DNA of 64,000 nucleotides from Bin87 sp965116565 (GTDB lineage Bacteria > Chloroflexota > Dehalococcoidia > Lucifugimonadales > UBA3495), in NCBI GenBank assembly GCA_965116565.1, contig OZ220699.1, positions 1-64,000 on the forward strand, written 5' to 3'. Below are positions 50,158 through 59,787 of this stretch, in pieces. A program made the position numbers and the translations under genes. Each line of letters starts with the position of its first letter. The stretch's first letter is position 1. The notes beneath the pieces are model-generated. The model made no database searches and was not told where the DNA came from. It saw nothing but the letters and a program-made list of their open reading frames with translations.

Positions 50158-50214
50158 TTCGCTTACCTCCACGCGCCGGAGCGTTTGCCTTGTCGGCGCC
50201 GGATCTGGCATCCA

Positions 50215-50991
50215 TTATAGCCCGTCGGCCGCCGCCCGCATCGTCTTGAGGTACTCGTTGCTGGCCCCCTGGATCAGCCGGCCCACGGTGTTGTGGAAGT
50301 AGCGCACGCCCAGCTCCAGGTAGTGCGGAACCAGGTTGTCGGGACAGCTGCACCCGGCCGTGATGCCCGCCGCCGCGATCTGCTGCACGCCCTTCTCCAC
50401 CAGCGCCTGCACCTCCGGATGGGTCTGCTGGCCGGGATACCCCATGCTCTGCGAGAGGTCGCCGGCGCCGATGAAATAGACGTCCACGCCGGGCACGTTG
50501 ACCAGCTCAGGGATGTTCTCGATGGCCTCCACCTCCTCCAGCATCAGGCACACCAGCGTGTTGCGGTTGGCGTCGGCCACATAGTCGGGGGTGGACTGGT
50601 TGAACCCGTACTCCGCCGGCCGGCCGCCGCTGAACAGCCCGCGATCGCCGTCTGGGTAGTACTTCACCGCCTTAACCGCCGCCCGCGCCTCATCGGCCGT
50701 GTTGACGTGGGGCACCTGCACGCCCCACGCTCCCCGGTCCAGGAAGGGCGCGATGATCTCGGGCTTGTTCCCCACGGGCCGCACGATGGGCGCGGTCCCC
50801 GAGTACTCGGCGGCGCGGATCATGTCCTCGGCCAGGTCCACCGTGATGCTGCCGTGCTCATTGTCGATCAGCACCCAGTCGTAGCCCAAAAACCCCAGCA
50901 TCTCCACCACCGCCGCCGACGGGAAGGTGATCATGGACCCAAACACCGGCTGCCCCGCCGCCAGCTTCGTTTTCATAGTGTTTTCGCGCAT
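50215..50991 (-). CDS. HpcH/HpaI-family aldolase/citrate lyase
   Basis: A 258-residue metal-dependent class II aldolase-like enzyme. VLIDNEHGSITVDLAEDM, PIVRPVGNKPEII, WGVQVPHVNTADEARAAVKAVKY, PDGDRG, LVCLMLEEVEAIENI (metal-binding Glu) and VYFIGAGDLSQSMGYPG (metal-binding Asp) match the family. Substrate is unknown, probably a 2-oxo-3-deoxy acid. MRENTMKTKLA contains a second possible start at ATG 50976. Confidence 0.92.
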   Translation of the reverse strand: MRENTMKTKLAAGQPVFGSMITFPSAAVVEMLGFLGYDWVLIDNEHGSITVDLAEDMIRAAEYSGTAPIVRPVGNKPEIIAPFLDRGAWGVQVPHVNTADEARAAVKAVKYYPDGDRGLFSGGRPAEYGFNQSTPDYVADANRNTLVCLMLEEVEAIENIPELVNVPGVDVYFIGAGDLSQSMGYPGQQTHPEVQALVEKGVQQIAAAGITAGCSCPDNLVPHYLELGVRYFHNTVGRLIQGASNEYLKTMRAAADGL

Positions 50992-51084
50992 GTCGCTCTG
51001 TTCTCCTGCATTTCGGTTGGTCGAATCCTATGCGCGCGCACGGCGACCGTCAACACCGCTCCGGCATGGCGTTGGCAAAGCAAA

Positions 51085-51110
51085 CGCCCTGACGCAGAAC
51101 ACGCAGGGCG
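51085..51110 (-). terminator. Terminator after secreted protease gene
   Basis: On the minus strand a 7-bp stem (CGCCCTG / CAGGGCG) with a 12-nt loop is followed by a T-rich TTTGCTTT. It lies 36 nt after the protease stop codon. Confidence 0.5.
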
Positions 51111-51145
51111 GCTGGACACGTACCTATGGTAGGTGAGCAACTATG

Positions 51146-52756
51146 CTACGGCCGGAAGGTGGATAATATCGATTCCCGTTCCGAGCTGTATTGCGTCAAC
51201 ACGTCCTCGCAGACGGCGAAATCGGTTACAAACCCAAACGGTTTTTCGGGATGGCTGGAGGATATGCTGGCGAGCGCTACATGCGAGCGCGTACACTCAT
51301 CTTCAGCTACGCGTGAGCGGTATTCCATCCGGAAAAAATTGTGTCCGCCAATTACCACCGGACGAATGGACACCTTCTCGAAGTAGTCCCATTCGTTGCT
51401 TTCGGCAACCACGTCCAGGTATAAGGTCCAGAAGAAACCCGTCAGGCCGATAAGCTCCTCATGCGGGTCCAAAAACGGCGGTGGAATCCTGAAGGTTCGG
51501 ATGATCGAGGTCCGTTCGAGGCCGTAAGCGTCGAACCAGACAAACTGCAAGGTAAGACCTTGTCCAGTCTCGCCGGAAATGTACCAACCCTTGGGTATGT
51601 CGATGCTGTATCCATAGTCCCATCGCAGGTTACGATAGGTCGCTTGATCTGGGCCACCCGCTTCATACGTGGACAGCCGATCACGTACCTCGTTGCTGGC
51701 GATTGCAAGATTGATTCCGGTTATTATCCGGTCGCCGAGTTGTTCGTAGCCGGCGGTATTGACACCTATGACGTTACCGAAACGGTCCAAGAGTGGCCCA
51801 CCGCTGTTGCCGGGATTGATGAGGGCATCTATCTGAACCCAATCCGTGTCCTCGTAAATTCTGTGCGGTGACGACACAATGCCCGTGTTCAATGTAGGGG
51901 CGGTTCCCAAATGGGAACTGATCGGGTAACCCCAGGCGGACACCTCATCGCCGTAACCCAAGGCGTCGGAATCTCCCAGTTCCAGTGTGCTGAACGTCCG
52001 GTTGGAACTAAGCTGAACTGCTGCCAGGTCAGCCAGTATGCCCTTTCCCAGGACCTTTCCGGTGAACTCGATGGTCTCGCCGTTTTCGAGGATCATCTCT
52101 GCGGTCACAGTTTCGGCGTCATCGACCACGTGGCGGTTGGTCACCATCAGCCCGTCCGAACGGACGATGAATCCGGTGCCTCCGTAGGTATTCCCGTCGG
52201 ACGGCATGACCGTCAGGTTGGCTATCGCCGGCCGCGCCAGTTGTCCCACCTGCGCAATGGAAAGTGGCTCCGTCGTATCGGGAGCCACCGTCAGCTCGAA
52301 TGCGGGGCAGGAACCGCCGTGGTCGGTTACGGTGAGATACTGCCATGACGGGTTATAGGGCCAGGTGGGCTGCCCATAGCGGGCGCTGTTGGTAAGCACG
52401 GAGCACGCGTGGTACGCACCCTCCTGCAGGCCGTGCAGGGTGTAGGAGGGCCGTTCAGGGCTGAGGTTCTGGGCCTCAACGTCAACGTAAACGAACGCCT
52501 CCTGCCAGTTGCCGGTCACGGTGGCCTTGGCCCGGGGATAATCCCGGTCCATGTTGACGCAGCCGATGCGGTAGTGGGTGGCCCCATACGCAGCGTCCCA
52601 GGTGAGTATCACCTCGCCCGGGTTGTGGCCGTTGAACGCAACGATGTTGGTGGCAGGCGGGGTGCGCTCCTGGGCGTCCGCGGGAACCGCGCCGCTGATG
52701 AACGCGACGGATATGATGACGATAGATAGCGTGGCGAGGAGTTTGATCGACTTCAA
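51146..52756 (-). CDS. Secreted trypsin-like serine protease with FnIII domain
   Basis: A 536-residue exported protein. Signal peptide 1-28 (cleavage after ADA), then a fibronectin type III-like domain (about 35-145) and a trypsin-like domain of the HtrA/S1 class with the full triad: His209 (VTNRHVVDD), Asp243 (ILADLAAVQL) and Ser318 (INPGNSGGPLL). There is no PDZ domain; instead a unique C-terminal domain (about 370-536) follows, with Cys487-like residues. TTG start after GGAG. Belongs with the next gene upstream (42 nt gap). Confidence 0.88.
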   Translation of the reverse strand: MKSIKLLATLSIVIISVAFISGAVPADAQERTPPATNIVAFNGHNPGEVILTWDAAYGATHYRIGCVNMDRDYPRAKATVTGNWQEAFVYVDVEAQNLSPERPSYTLHGLQEGAYHACSVLTNSARYGQPTWPYNPSWQYLTVTDHGGSCPAFELTVAPDTTEPLSIAQVGQLARPAIANLTVMPSDGNTYGGTGFIVRSDGLMVTNRHVVDDAETVTAEMILENGETIEFTGKVLGKGILADLAAVQLSSNRTFSTLELGDSDALGYGDEVSAWGYPISSHLGTAPTLNTGIVSSPHRIYEDTDWVQIDALINPGNSGGPLLDRFGNVIGVNTAGYEQLGDRIITGINLAIASNEVRDRLSTYEAGGPDQATYRNLRWDYGYSIDIPKGWYISGETGQGLTLQFVWFDAYGLERTSIIRTFRIPPPFLDPHEELIGLTGFFWTLYLDVVAESNEWDYFEKVSIRPVVIGGHNFFRMEYRSRVAEDECTRSHVALASISSSHPEKPFGFVTDFAVCEDVLTQYSSERESILSTFRP

Positions 52757-52798
52757 GATGCGTGCTCCGGATGGGTGGCAATCTACGGGAATCTGAAT

Positions 52799-53371
52799 CT
52801 AGTAGGCTTTGAACCCGCCTGAGGTTCCTGCGTTGTTGTCGCCATCCCCTGAGCGATATATGCCTTCTGGCTGCTGTTGCAAGAGTTCGGGCGCTTCCTC
52901 CACGGTAGGCCGTTCGCTGAACCAGGCACGGAAATCCTCCGCTTCCTCCTCCGTCATCGTGTCCTTATACACCGCCTGGTACAGCAGCCATTCCACGTCG
53001 ATTTCGTCGGCCTTCATCGCGTCCTGGATTGAGATGGTGCCCATCTCGTCGGGCCTGTCGGCGAGCCACTGGGACAGGGCGCTGGAGCTGCCGGACCCTT
53101 CGATCTCCTGGCCAGCGCCCGGGTCCACTCCGTCGCCAGGCGCGGGTTCCACAGCCGCAGCGGGCGGTTCCACTTTCTCTACCACCGGCGGTCGGGCGTT
53201 CAGGCCCGGGTCAACGCCGTCGAGCGCCGCCGAATCGGCCACGGGCTGAGCCTCGGGGGTCGGGCGGTCGTTGGCGGCGAACAGGCTTCCCACCGCCAGC
53301 AGCGCCACCAGCAGCAGGATCGTTGCCAGCAGGGCGAGCCGGAATCGTCCCAGCGCACGGATATTGTTCAT
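52799..53371 (-). CDS. Exported acidic protein, unknown
   Basis: A 190-residue protein. MNNIRALGRFRLALLATILLLVALLAVGSLF is a signal/anchor helix; then a Pro/Ala-rich, acidic low-complexity tether and a helical domain (ALSQWLADRPDEMGTIS, MTEEEAEDFRAWFSERPT). ATG 53371 is chosen because the signal starts there. It precedes the secreted protease gene and may act with it. Confidence 0.7.
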   Translation of the reverse strand: MNNIRALGRFRLALLATILLLVALLAVGSLFAANDRPTPEAQPVADSAALDGVDPGLNARPPVVEKVEPPAAAVEPAPGDGVDPGAGQEIEGSGSSSALSQWLADRPDEMGTISIQDAMKADEIDVEWLLYQAVYKDTMTEEEAEDFRAWFSERPTVEEAPELLQQQPEGIYRSGDGDNNAGTSGGFKAY

Positions 53372-53882
53372 GATGCGTCTGTCCTTCGTGGATGTGCGGA
53401 TCAAATGTCGATATCGGGCGATAAATATTAGCATACGCTCGCATACTGTTGGGTATGAACCGGCATACGTGGCGTGGGACTTCGGAGGTTAATCTATGGG
53501 AAACATGCCATTCATTTTGTGCGTACCAAGCCATTATCAACGAGTGATGAAACGTCTGGGCGCTCCTGCACCGCTGAGTTCCGGCAATCGGTAGCCCATG
53601 CCGCCGACCGGCGCTGGATCATCGATGAGATTTCCCACGAGCGCGGTTTCCCGCAGCGGTCACCAATCAGCCCGGTTACCGGAGACTGGCACAACGCCAA
53701 CGGCCGCCGACGCCAATGCGACATCGGCCTGGTGAATGCTGTTCCGGACCGATCGTGCGGCATGCCTTCACAAACACAGGTCTGCGATCCTTTGGCGATC
53801 GAAACCCGACCCAACTATGGTGATGCCGGCCGCAGCGTCTGGCCCACTGCTTCAACGGGTATCAGCCGCCCTCCCGGTGGAA
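53372..53882. other. Gene-free gap, 511 nt
   Basis: Open frames on both strands exist here (plus 53474-53923, minus 53512-53814) but neither shows a domain, a ribosome-binding site or the codon bias of neighbouring genes. The part near 53430 is AT-rich and may hold the promoter of the exported-protein gene, but I see no clear pair of boxes. Confidence 0.5.
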
Positions 53883-56051
53883 CTAGCGGCGACGCCACAC
53901 CAGGTAGGCGAATACGGCGATGACCAGCAGACCTACGATGACGAGGATGATGATCAGCGTGTTGCGCTGACGGGGCGTGGTCACCACGTTGATCAGAGTG
54001 TCTCGGATACGCGGAATCGCGTTGCCGATGATCGGGACGCCGGGTTCCTGCAGGTCGGCCGTGCCGGTCTGTTCCGGGACCGGCGTGGGTGTCGGCGTAG
54101 GTGAAGGCGTCGGCGTGGGTGTGAGAGTCGGTGTGAGCGTCGGCGTGACTGTAGGCGTGGCCGTCAGTGTGGGAGTCGGCGTCGGAGTAGGCGTGGGCGT
54201 GGAGGTCGGCGTGGAGGTCGACGCCGGTCCCGGCGTCGCGGTGGCCGTTGGCGTGTTTGTAGGCTCGTCCCGCTCGACGGGCGCTTCCGTCGGCTCTTCC
54301 GGTTCCTCAGTGGGAGACGGTTCTTCAGTAGGCGGCTCCTTGGTCGGTGGTTCCTTGGTCGGAGGTTCAGGCGTGGGCTGCTTCACCACCGGTGGAACGC
54401 CGCCGCCATTGTCGTCGCCTGGAGTGGGCGTGGGTGTCGGGGTAGGCGTGGGCGTCGGCGTTGCCATCACATTGAGATAGGTGGGGGCACAGCACTCGCT
54501 GCTGAATCCTCTGCTATTGTCGGCTATCACGTGGAAATACCACCATCCCGGTGAGAGTGAGCCCACTGTATGGGAGGTGCCCGTGACGGTCGCTTGGCTA
54601 ACGCGTTCTCCGGTAAGGCTCACGGCCGTCACACTCATGCCATCGTGGGTGCACTCGATCCCAGGGACTCCGGATCCGCTGACCATAATCCACTGCAAAC
54701 GGTACCGGGCAGCCCCCTCTACGGCATTCCAGCTGGCCGTGACCGCGCCATCGGAGTTCTGCGATACCCTGAGGCCGTTTGGGCAGTCTGGGGTTAGGTC
54801 GGGCGTCGGCGTCGGGGTAATGGTTGGTGTGGGTGTGGGGGAGGGAGTGGCGGATGGTGTCGGAGTGACAGTTGGTGTGGGGGTGATGGTCGGAGTAGGC
54901 GTGATGGTGGGCGTGGGTGTGATAGTTGGGGTAGCGGTCGGTGTGGCGGTCGCTGTCGGAGTCGGCGTAAGTGTTGCGGTGGGGGTGGGAGTCGGAGTTG
55001 GCGTGATGGTAGGCGTGTTCGTCGGAGTGCTCGTAGGCGTGGGAGTACGGGTGCTGGTCGGCGTGGGTGTGTTGGTCGGCGTGGCCGTCGGGGTGTTGGT
55101 CGGCGTCGGTGTGTTGGTAGGAGTAGGGGTATGCGTCGGCGTGCCTTCCGGCGTGTTCGTGGGCTTGGGAGTATTGGTAGGCGTCGGCAATGCTTCGTGC
55201 TCCGAGCCCGGCCCCTGGTTATTGAGTCGAAATTCGTCGCACGGAGTCACAGGTCTCGTAGGTTTCAGCGGCGCGTTCCCCTCGCGGTTTGCATCAGGGT
55301 TGTCGGTGGTGTCGCAGGCATTATCATCATTGTTGTTATCGGGAATTGGCTCCGAATACACGGTGCAGAATCTGCCCGTAAATCTGCCCTCATCGTCGAC
55401 CTCTTGTTGGTATGCCCCTATACGGAAGGCCCAGTAGCCCGGCTCCAGCGAATAAATTGTTAACCGCCCCGACTGGGAGTGTTCTATCCGCAACTTGCCG
55501 GGACCTACACCATCTTCAAAATCAGCAGCGTTGTCCGCCGCGGTCCCCCCTATCCAGTCTGGCGGTGGGATGGCAGCTGTTGACGTTTCGGGCGCAGCTA
55601 ACCACTGGAACTCAACCTGATAGCTATGCACCCTGCCACTGTCTTCACCACGGTCCCAGGCAATCTTTAGCGCGGCAGGCTTGTCAACATGGTTCTGGTC
55701 CATCTCCACGTACCGCACTCTGACATTCCTTGGTGCGGTCGGCAGATTGCCGTTCCAATCATTATCCGGATCATCATCGTCATTAACAGCATTACACCCC
55801 TCAGGGTATGTATCCTGCCGCACAGGTCTGTACAACAAAATGACTTGGTTCAGATCATTCCTGGCTGCCTTGGCGGGTGGGTGGTTCTCCGGTTCGGCGC
55901 CCCCGACTACGAGCATCGGCTCAGTATCCCCGACATCCCTCGCAGCCGAGGTATCCGTGTCTTGCAGCACCAGGAACAGGAACCCTGCCCAGGCCACAAC
56001 TGCGGCCAGGACAAGTATTAGCGACCGCATCGTTTGCGCTATTTGACGCAT
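53883..56051 (-). CDS. Membrane-anchored surface protein with FnIII domains and Thr-Pro repeats
   Basis: A 722-residue exported protein. N-terminal signal/anchor helix (about 9-29), an FnIII-like domain (about 100-235), a Thr-Pro-rich stalk (about 285-420), a second FnIII-like domain (RVSQNSDGAVTASWNAVEGAARYRL...WYFHVIADN), another Thr-Pro/Glu-rich stalk (about 525-665) and a C-terminal membrane helix with RRR after it. It should be a cell-surface protein with a stretched stalk. Confidence 0.82.
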   Translation of the reverse strand: MRQIAQTMRSLILVLAAVVAWAGFLFLVLQDTDTSAARDVGDTEPMLVVGGAEPENHPPAKAARNDLNQVILLYRPVRQDTYPEGCNAVNDDDDPDNDWNGNLPTAPRNVRVRYVEMDQNHVDKPAALKIAWDRGEDSGRVHSYQVEFQWLAAPETSTAAIPPPDWIGGTAADNAADFEDGVGPGKLRIEHSQSGRLTIYSLEPGYWAFRIGAYQQEVDDEGRFTGRFCTVYSEPIPDNNNDDNACDTTDNPDANREGNAPLKPTRPVTPCDEFRLNNQGPGSEHEALPTPTNTPKPTNTPEGTPTHTPTPTNTPTPTNTPTATPTNTPTPTSTRTPTPTSTPTNTPTITPTPTPTPTATLTPTPTATATPTATPTITPTPTITPTPTITPTPTVTPTPSATPSPTPTPTITPTPTPDLTPDCPNGLRVSQNSDGAVTASWNAVEGAARYRLQWIMVSGSGVPGIECTHDGMSVTAVSLTGERVSQATVTGTSHTVGSLSPGWWYFHVIADNSRGFSSECCAPTYLNVMATPTPTPTPTPTPTPGDDNGGGVPPVVKQPTPEPPTKEPPTKEPPTEEPSPTEEPEEPTEAPVERDEPTNTPTATATPGPASTSTPTSTPTPTPTPTPTLTATPTVTPTLTPTLTPTPTPSPTPTPTPVPEQTGTADLQEPGVPIIGNAIPRIRDTLINVVTTPRQRNTLIIILVIVGLLVIAVFAYLVWRRR
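54084..54260. repeat. Thr-Pro stalk repeat, C-terminal block
   Basis: GT-rich, GGCGTNGGNGT-type degenerate 6-nt repeats that code for alternating Thr-Pro in the surface protein. Confidence 0.75.
54797..55200. repeat. Thr-Pro stalk repeat, N-terminal block
   Basis: Longer array of the same degenerate 6-nt repeats (GTNGGN units on the plus strand), coding for about 135 residues of Thr-Pro-rich stalk. Confidence 0.8.
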
Positions 56052-56088
56052 TAGTCAGTGGATGACAATATAAAACGTAATCTAACAT

Positions 56089-56117
56089 ATTATAACGTTT
56101 TTGCACTTAATTATCAC
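56089..56117 (-). promoter_or_regulatory. Promoter of Thr-Pro surface protein gene
   Basis: On the minus strand GTGATA (56117-56112) and a perfect TATAAT (56094-56089) are 17 nt apart, in an AT-rich patch 38 nt before the ATG. Confidence 0.5.
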
Positions 56118-56192
56118 TGGCGGGTCGCCATTATTGCCGTATAACGACGTACCTGGGTTTTCGGGGACCCGGTTCCCACGCTGCTGGCAAGT

Positions 56193-56229
56193 GAATAAAA
56201 TCCCCCGCCGACCTATGGCCGGCGGGGGA
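56193..56229 (-). terminator. Intrinsic terminator after collagen-like gene
   Basis: On the minus strand a perfect 10-bp stem (TCCCCCGCCG / CGGCGGGGGA) with a 9-nt loop is followed by TTTTATT. It lies 39 nt after the stop codon. Confidence 0.8.
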
Positions 56230-56267
56230 TGGTCAGGCAGTTGGCGCTGGCTTGCGCTCAGCGTCGC

Positions 56268-56963
56268 CTATGCTCCGGCGGGTTGCCGCCGTGCCATCAC
56301 CACGGCCACGATTGCGATAACCGCAGCGACGATGGCGATGATGAGAGCAATGATGCCCATCGAACCGGCGCTGCCGGCGGGGCCGACGGAACCGGCGGGT
56401 CCCTGCGCGCCCGGAGGCCCAGGGGGACCCTGGATGCCCTGCTCACCCTGCGGGCCAGCTGCGCCCGCGGCGCCCGCAGGACCCGGAGGGCCGGCAGATC
56501 CGGCTGCTCCGTCCGAGCCATCCTTGCCGGCGGGCCCGGGGACGCCCGGAGGACCCGGGGGACCGTCATCTCCAGACTCTGGCTGTTCCATCATCATCAT
56601 CAGGTTGGCGTCCAGCATGACGATCTCGCGCCCGCCGGACATCCAGTCGTACTTGTAATCCGCCATGCGGTCGCCGACCATGAAGGTCACGGTCATCTCG
56701 CCGCCCGTGGGCTGCATCAGCTCCAGCGGGCCGAACTTGCCGTTCATCATGACCTCGGTCGAGCCGACCTTCTGGTCGCCGGCCATGGCCACGATCATGG
56801 TTCCTTCGCTGATCGGCAGGCCGTCGGCCATGGCGGTGCCGAAGAGGAATGCTGGCGGCAGATTGGCGCTGGGCGCGCCGCCCTGGGCCGAAACCAGCCC
56901 CAGCGGCAGTGCCAGCAACAGGGCGATCAGCCCCGCGGCCGCCAATGCTCCTAATCTTTTCAT
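56268..56963 (-). CDS. Collagen-like membrane-anchored protein
   Basis: A 231-residue exported protein. Signal peptide (about 1-26, ending LVSA), a beta-rich N-terminal domain (about 30-125), then 24 uninterrupted Gly-X-Y triplets (GPP, GPA, GAA and similar), a typical bacterial collagen-like stretch, and a C-terminal membrane helix (IIALIIAIVAAVIAIVAVVM) ending in RRQPAGA. AGGAG precedes the ATG. It should form a triple helix outside the cell. Confidence 0.88.
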   Translation of the reverse strand: MKRLGALAAAGLIALLLALPLGLVSAQGGAPSANLPPAFLFGTAMADGLPISEGTMIVAMAGDQKVGSTEVMMNGKFGPLELMQPTGGEMTVTFMVGDRMADYKYDWMSGGREIVMLDANLMMMMEQPESGDDGPPGPPGVPGPAGKDGSDGAAGSAGPPGPAGAAGAAGPQGEQGIQGPPGPPGAQGPAGSVGPAGSAGSMGIIALIIAIVAAVIAIVAVVMARRQPAGA

Positions 56964-56991
56964 ATCACTTCACTCCTGCTTGGTGGGTTGC

Positions 56992-57027
56992 CCCCCGCTC
57001 CTTCGCCTTGCGGCTCCGGAGCGAGGG
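56992..57027 (-). terminator. Hairpin between surface-protein genes
   Basis: On the minus strand a 10-bp GC-rich stem (CCCTCGCTCC / GGAGCGGGGG, one T-G pair) with a 16-nt loop lies between the two genes. There is no T-run; it could reduce read-through or stabilise the upstream message. Confidence 0.45.
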
Positions 57028-57078
57028 TGCTCTTTCCCTGTGACTGCTTCTTTCTATCCGATATACGCTGGTTGACGC

Positions 57079-59754
57079 TTACCAGATTTCCAGGTTCCAG
57101 CAGTCGCCGCCGGCGCAGGTGAAGTTGACCAGGCGGCCGTTCCAGTCCACGTCCTCCTGGCTGTCCTTGACCAGGACCCAGTACGGCTGGCCGCCGTGGA
57201 GTTCGTTCAACGTGTTGAGGTCGGCGAACTCGGGACGCGGGTCGTAGAAGGTCCATTCCTTGGAGGTGTTGTTGAAGTGGAAGATGGCGTCCAGGTTGTC
57301 GCCCAGGTCGGACACGGCGCCAGGCAGCTCAGCCGCCACACCAGGCACTGCGGCCTCGGCCAGCACTTCCAGCTGAGACACGCGGGTCTCAGTGTCAACC
57401 TTCACGGTCACTGGGTAGTGGCCGGGATCAAGGAACGGCACGATAAGGTTGGAGACCGTCGCGTCGCCATCGCGGTTGGTGGTTATGCTCTGGTTGCCCA
57501 GCATATTGACCCTGCCGACCGTGATCTCATCGATCAGTGAGTACGGAGGCATACCCTGTACTCCCACCGAAATGGTCTGACCGGGAGCCGCAGCCGCCGG
57601 CATGATGCTCAGCTCGGCCTCGGTGACGTTGAAGGTCGTTTCCTCTTCAATGTCGTCGCGCCCGTCCTCGTAGGTTACGGTGACGTCGTGCTCTTCGCCG
57701 ATCTTGATGCTGGCGCGCAGCTGGTACTCGTAGCGGAACCGACCGGTGCTGTCCACGTCGGCCGTGCGGGTCCGCCCGTCGACCTCGATGGTCACCGAGT
57801 TGTCCAGCTCGGGGGTGCTGATGGGCCAGTTCTCACCGCTGATGACGATGAAGTCCCGCGGACTCGCGGTGTCCGGTGTCACCGACACGGTGGGTTCCTT
57901 GATGGTGATGTCAACCTCGCCTTCGAAGCCGCCCTGGTCCACCACCTCGATGGTGTAGGTATCGTCGTCAAGAGTCGGGTTGTTGGTGGAGGTGGAAACG
58001 GTCCACACGCGAACGGTCGCTGTGAACTCGCCGGAGCTGGTCACTTTGACGCGTTCAGCGCCATCCTCGATCACCGTGCCTGCGTCGTCAACCACCAGGG
58101 GCTCGCCGTCAATGGTGATGTCGCTGACGAGGATACTGGAATTCTGGGTGAACCCGCTGCCGGAGATGATGATGCTCGCGTTGGGAGCAACTTCCTCCTG
58201 GCTCAGCGTCAGCGTCGATGCAACCACGCCCATGTAGATGCGCTTGGTGTCAGTGCCGTCGGTCACCGCAATCTGAATTCGCTCATCCAGGCCGCCGGGC
58301 AGATCGAACACGAAGTCGCTGCCGTCCCGTTCGGGGGTGAAGCAGTCGGTGTCGCCATCGGCCGAGGTCCAGGCACAGGTCGTGCCGAGGGTGATGCTTG
58401 AAATTGCGTTCGTGAAGTCGCGCGGCTTGACCGTCACTTCGTCACCAAAGTTCGCAGAGTCAGGGCTCACCGACACCGACGGTTCCAGGTCGAAGACCTT
58501 GACCGCGCTGGCCATCCGCGGGTTGCCGGCTTCGGAGTCGGCGGCGCAGATGTGGTTCACCGCGCCCGCGTCGAACTCGTCCTGGTGGACGGTGAAGGTC
58601 ACCACGAACTTGTCGTCGCTGCCCACCGGGGCCGCGCCCAACTTCTCGCCCATGGTCATGACCATTTCGCAGCTCGGCGCTTCCGCGGCCGTGCTGACGT
58701 ACACGCGGACTTCAGCGTTGGTGCCATTGTTGAAGCCGGTTCCGGTGACCGTGATCTCCTTGCCGCGACCGGCGTCCTCATCGCTGAGGCTGATCTTGGC
58801 CAGGGTTGCCACCTCGCCCAGCTCGACCATGGGGCCGTCGTTGGCTTCGGCGTTGACGCCGAGGACGGAGTAGCCCACGCTGTGGGTGCCCTGCTCGGTC
58901 GGGTTCTTGATGCCGGCGGCCTTGGTGAAGACCAGCTTCAGGGTCTGCCCGGCTTCCGGCCCGTTGTAGCCGCTGTTCTCGGCGTTGTTCATGTCCGGGA
59001 TGAAGACGCGGATGGACCAGTCGTCATCGCCGCCAAAGTGGTCGTCGTCGTCGACATCCACTCCATAGGTGGAATAGACGCGCCCGCCATTGTTCTGGTC
59101 ATTGTCAACACCACTGCCTGAAACCGTGAAGTACACGGTGTCGCGGTCGATGGAGTCGGGAACCTGGAAGTCGTCCTCCAGGTACAGCTCCACGGAGCTG
59201 CCGTCCACGGCGTTCATGGGCAGGCTGGCAATGGTCAGGATCAACTCCACCCCGGCGCCGCCGGTGGTGCTGCTGTTATCGATCATGTCGCCTTCGCTGC
59301 CCGGCATCATCCCGCCGTTGCCGCCCGTGGCGGCGTTGGTCGTCGCCGAGGCTTCGACGGACCAGGGTGATTCACCGCCGGAGCTCACGCCGCGCACCCG
59401 GTAGGTGTACGTGGTGTTGGCGGTGAGTCCCGTGTCGGTGTGGCTGGTGGTGTTCCCGGCAATCGTGCCCGAAACGGTGGTCCACTCCGGGGATGGCGGC
59501 GCACCGGGACCACCGAGGCTGCGTTGCAGTTCGTAGGAAGTTTGACCCAGCCCGGCGCTCCACGTCAAATTGATCTCGGTGTCGCTGGCCGCTGCTGCCG
59601 CCAGGCTGCTCGGCCCAACGACCGGTGGAGGGGCCTGCGCCTGGGCCTCGCCCGGTGTCCAGACCGTGGCCGCCACAACCGCCAGCATCGCGACAGCGGC
59701 TATCACCGCCAACAGCGACACCGGCCAGATGCGCTTTCTGGTTTTGTTACTCAT
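57079..59754 (-). CDS. Secreted protein with FnIII and IPT/TIG-like repeats
   Basis: An 891-residue exported protein. Signal peptide about 1-40 (cleavage near AQA), one FnIII domain (about 44-140: TEINLTWSAGLGQTSYELQRS...TYTYRVRG), then several Ig-like/IPT-type repeats with SPDSANFGDEVTV, APNASIIISGSGFTQNSS and TPDTASPRDFIVISGENW, and a C-terminal domain ending FTCAGGDCWNLEIW. AGGAG precedes ATG. There is no membrane anchor or sorting motif; it may be an S-layer or matrix protein. Confidence 0.83.
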   Translation of the reverse strand: MSNKTRKRIWPVSLLAVIAAVAMLAVVAATVWTPGEAQAQAPPPVVGPSSLAAAAASDTEINLTWSAGLGQTSYELQRSLGGPGAPPSPEWTTVSGTIAGNTTSHTDTGLTANTTYTYRVRGVSSGGESPWSVEASATTNAATGGNGGMMPGSEGDMIDNSSTTGGAGVELILTIASLPMNAVDGSSVELYLEDDFQVPDSIDRDTVYFTVSGSGVDNDQNNGGRVYSTYGVDVDDDDHFGGDDDWSIRVFIPDMNNAENSGYNGPEAGQTLKLVFTKAAGIKNPTEQGTHSVGYSVLGVNAEANDGPMVELGEVATLAKISLSDEDAGRGKEITVTGTGFNNGTNAEVRVYVSTAAEAPSCEMVMTMGEKLGAAPVGSDDKFVVTFTVHQDEFDAGAVNHICAADSEAGNPRMASAVKVFDLEPSVSVSPDSANFGDEVTVKPRDFTNAISSITLGTTCAWTSADGDTDCFTPERDGSDFVFDLPGGLDERIQIAVTDGTDTKRIYMGVVASTLTLSQEEVAPNASIIISGSGFTQNSSILVSDITIDGEPLVVDDAGTVIEDGAERVKVTSSGEFTATVRVWTVSTSTNNPTLDDDTYTIEVVDQGGFEGEVDITIKEPTVSVTPDTASPRDFIVISGENWPISTPELDNSVTIEVDGRTRTADVDSTGRFRYEYQLRASIKIGEEHDVTVTYEDGRDDIEEETTFNVTEAELSIMPAAAAPGQTISVGVQGMPPYSLIDEITVGRVNMLGNQSITTNRDGDATVSNLIVPFLDPGHYPVTVKVDTETRVSQLEVLAEAAVPGVAAELPGAVSDLGDNLDAIFHFNNTSKEWTFYDPRPEFADLNTLNELHGGQPYWVLVKDSQEDVDWNGRLVNFTCAGGDCWNLEIW

Positions 59755-59787
59755 TTGACTGAATCTCCTTTGAGATTGTCTTCTTTC

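Noticed and set aside
53474..53923. Possible genes in the 53372-53882 gap
   Set aside because: No recognisable domain, no ribosome-binding site, and codon use unlike the neighbours.
54797..55200. CRISPR-like array
   Set aside because: The repeats are 6-nt, contiguous and degenerate, in frame in a surface-protein gene; there are no spacers.
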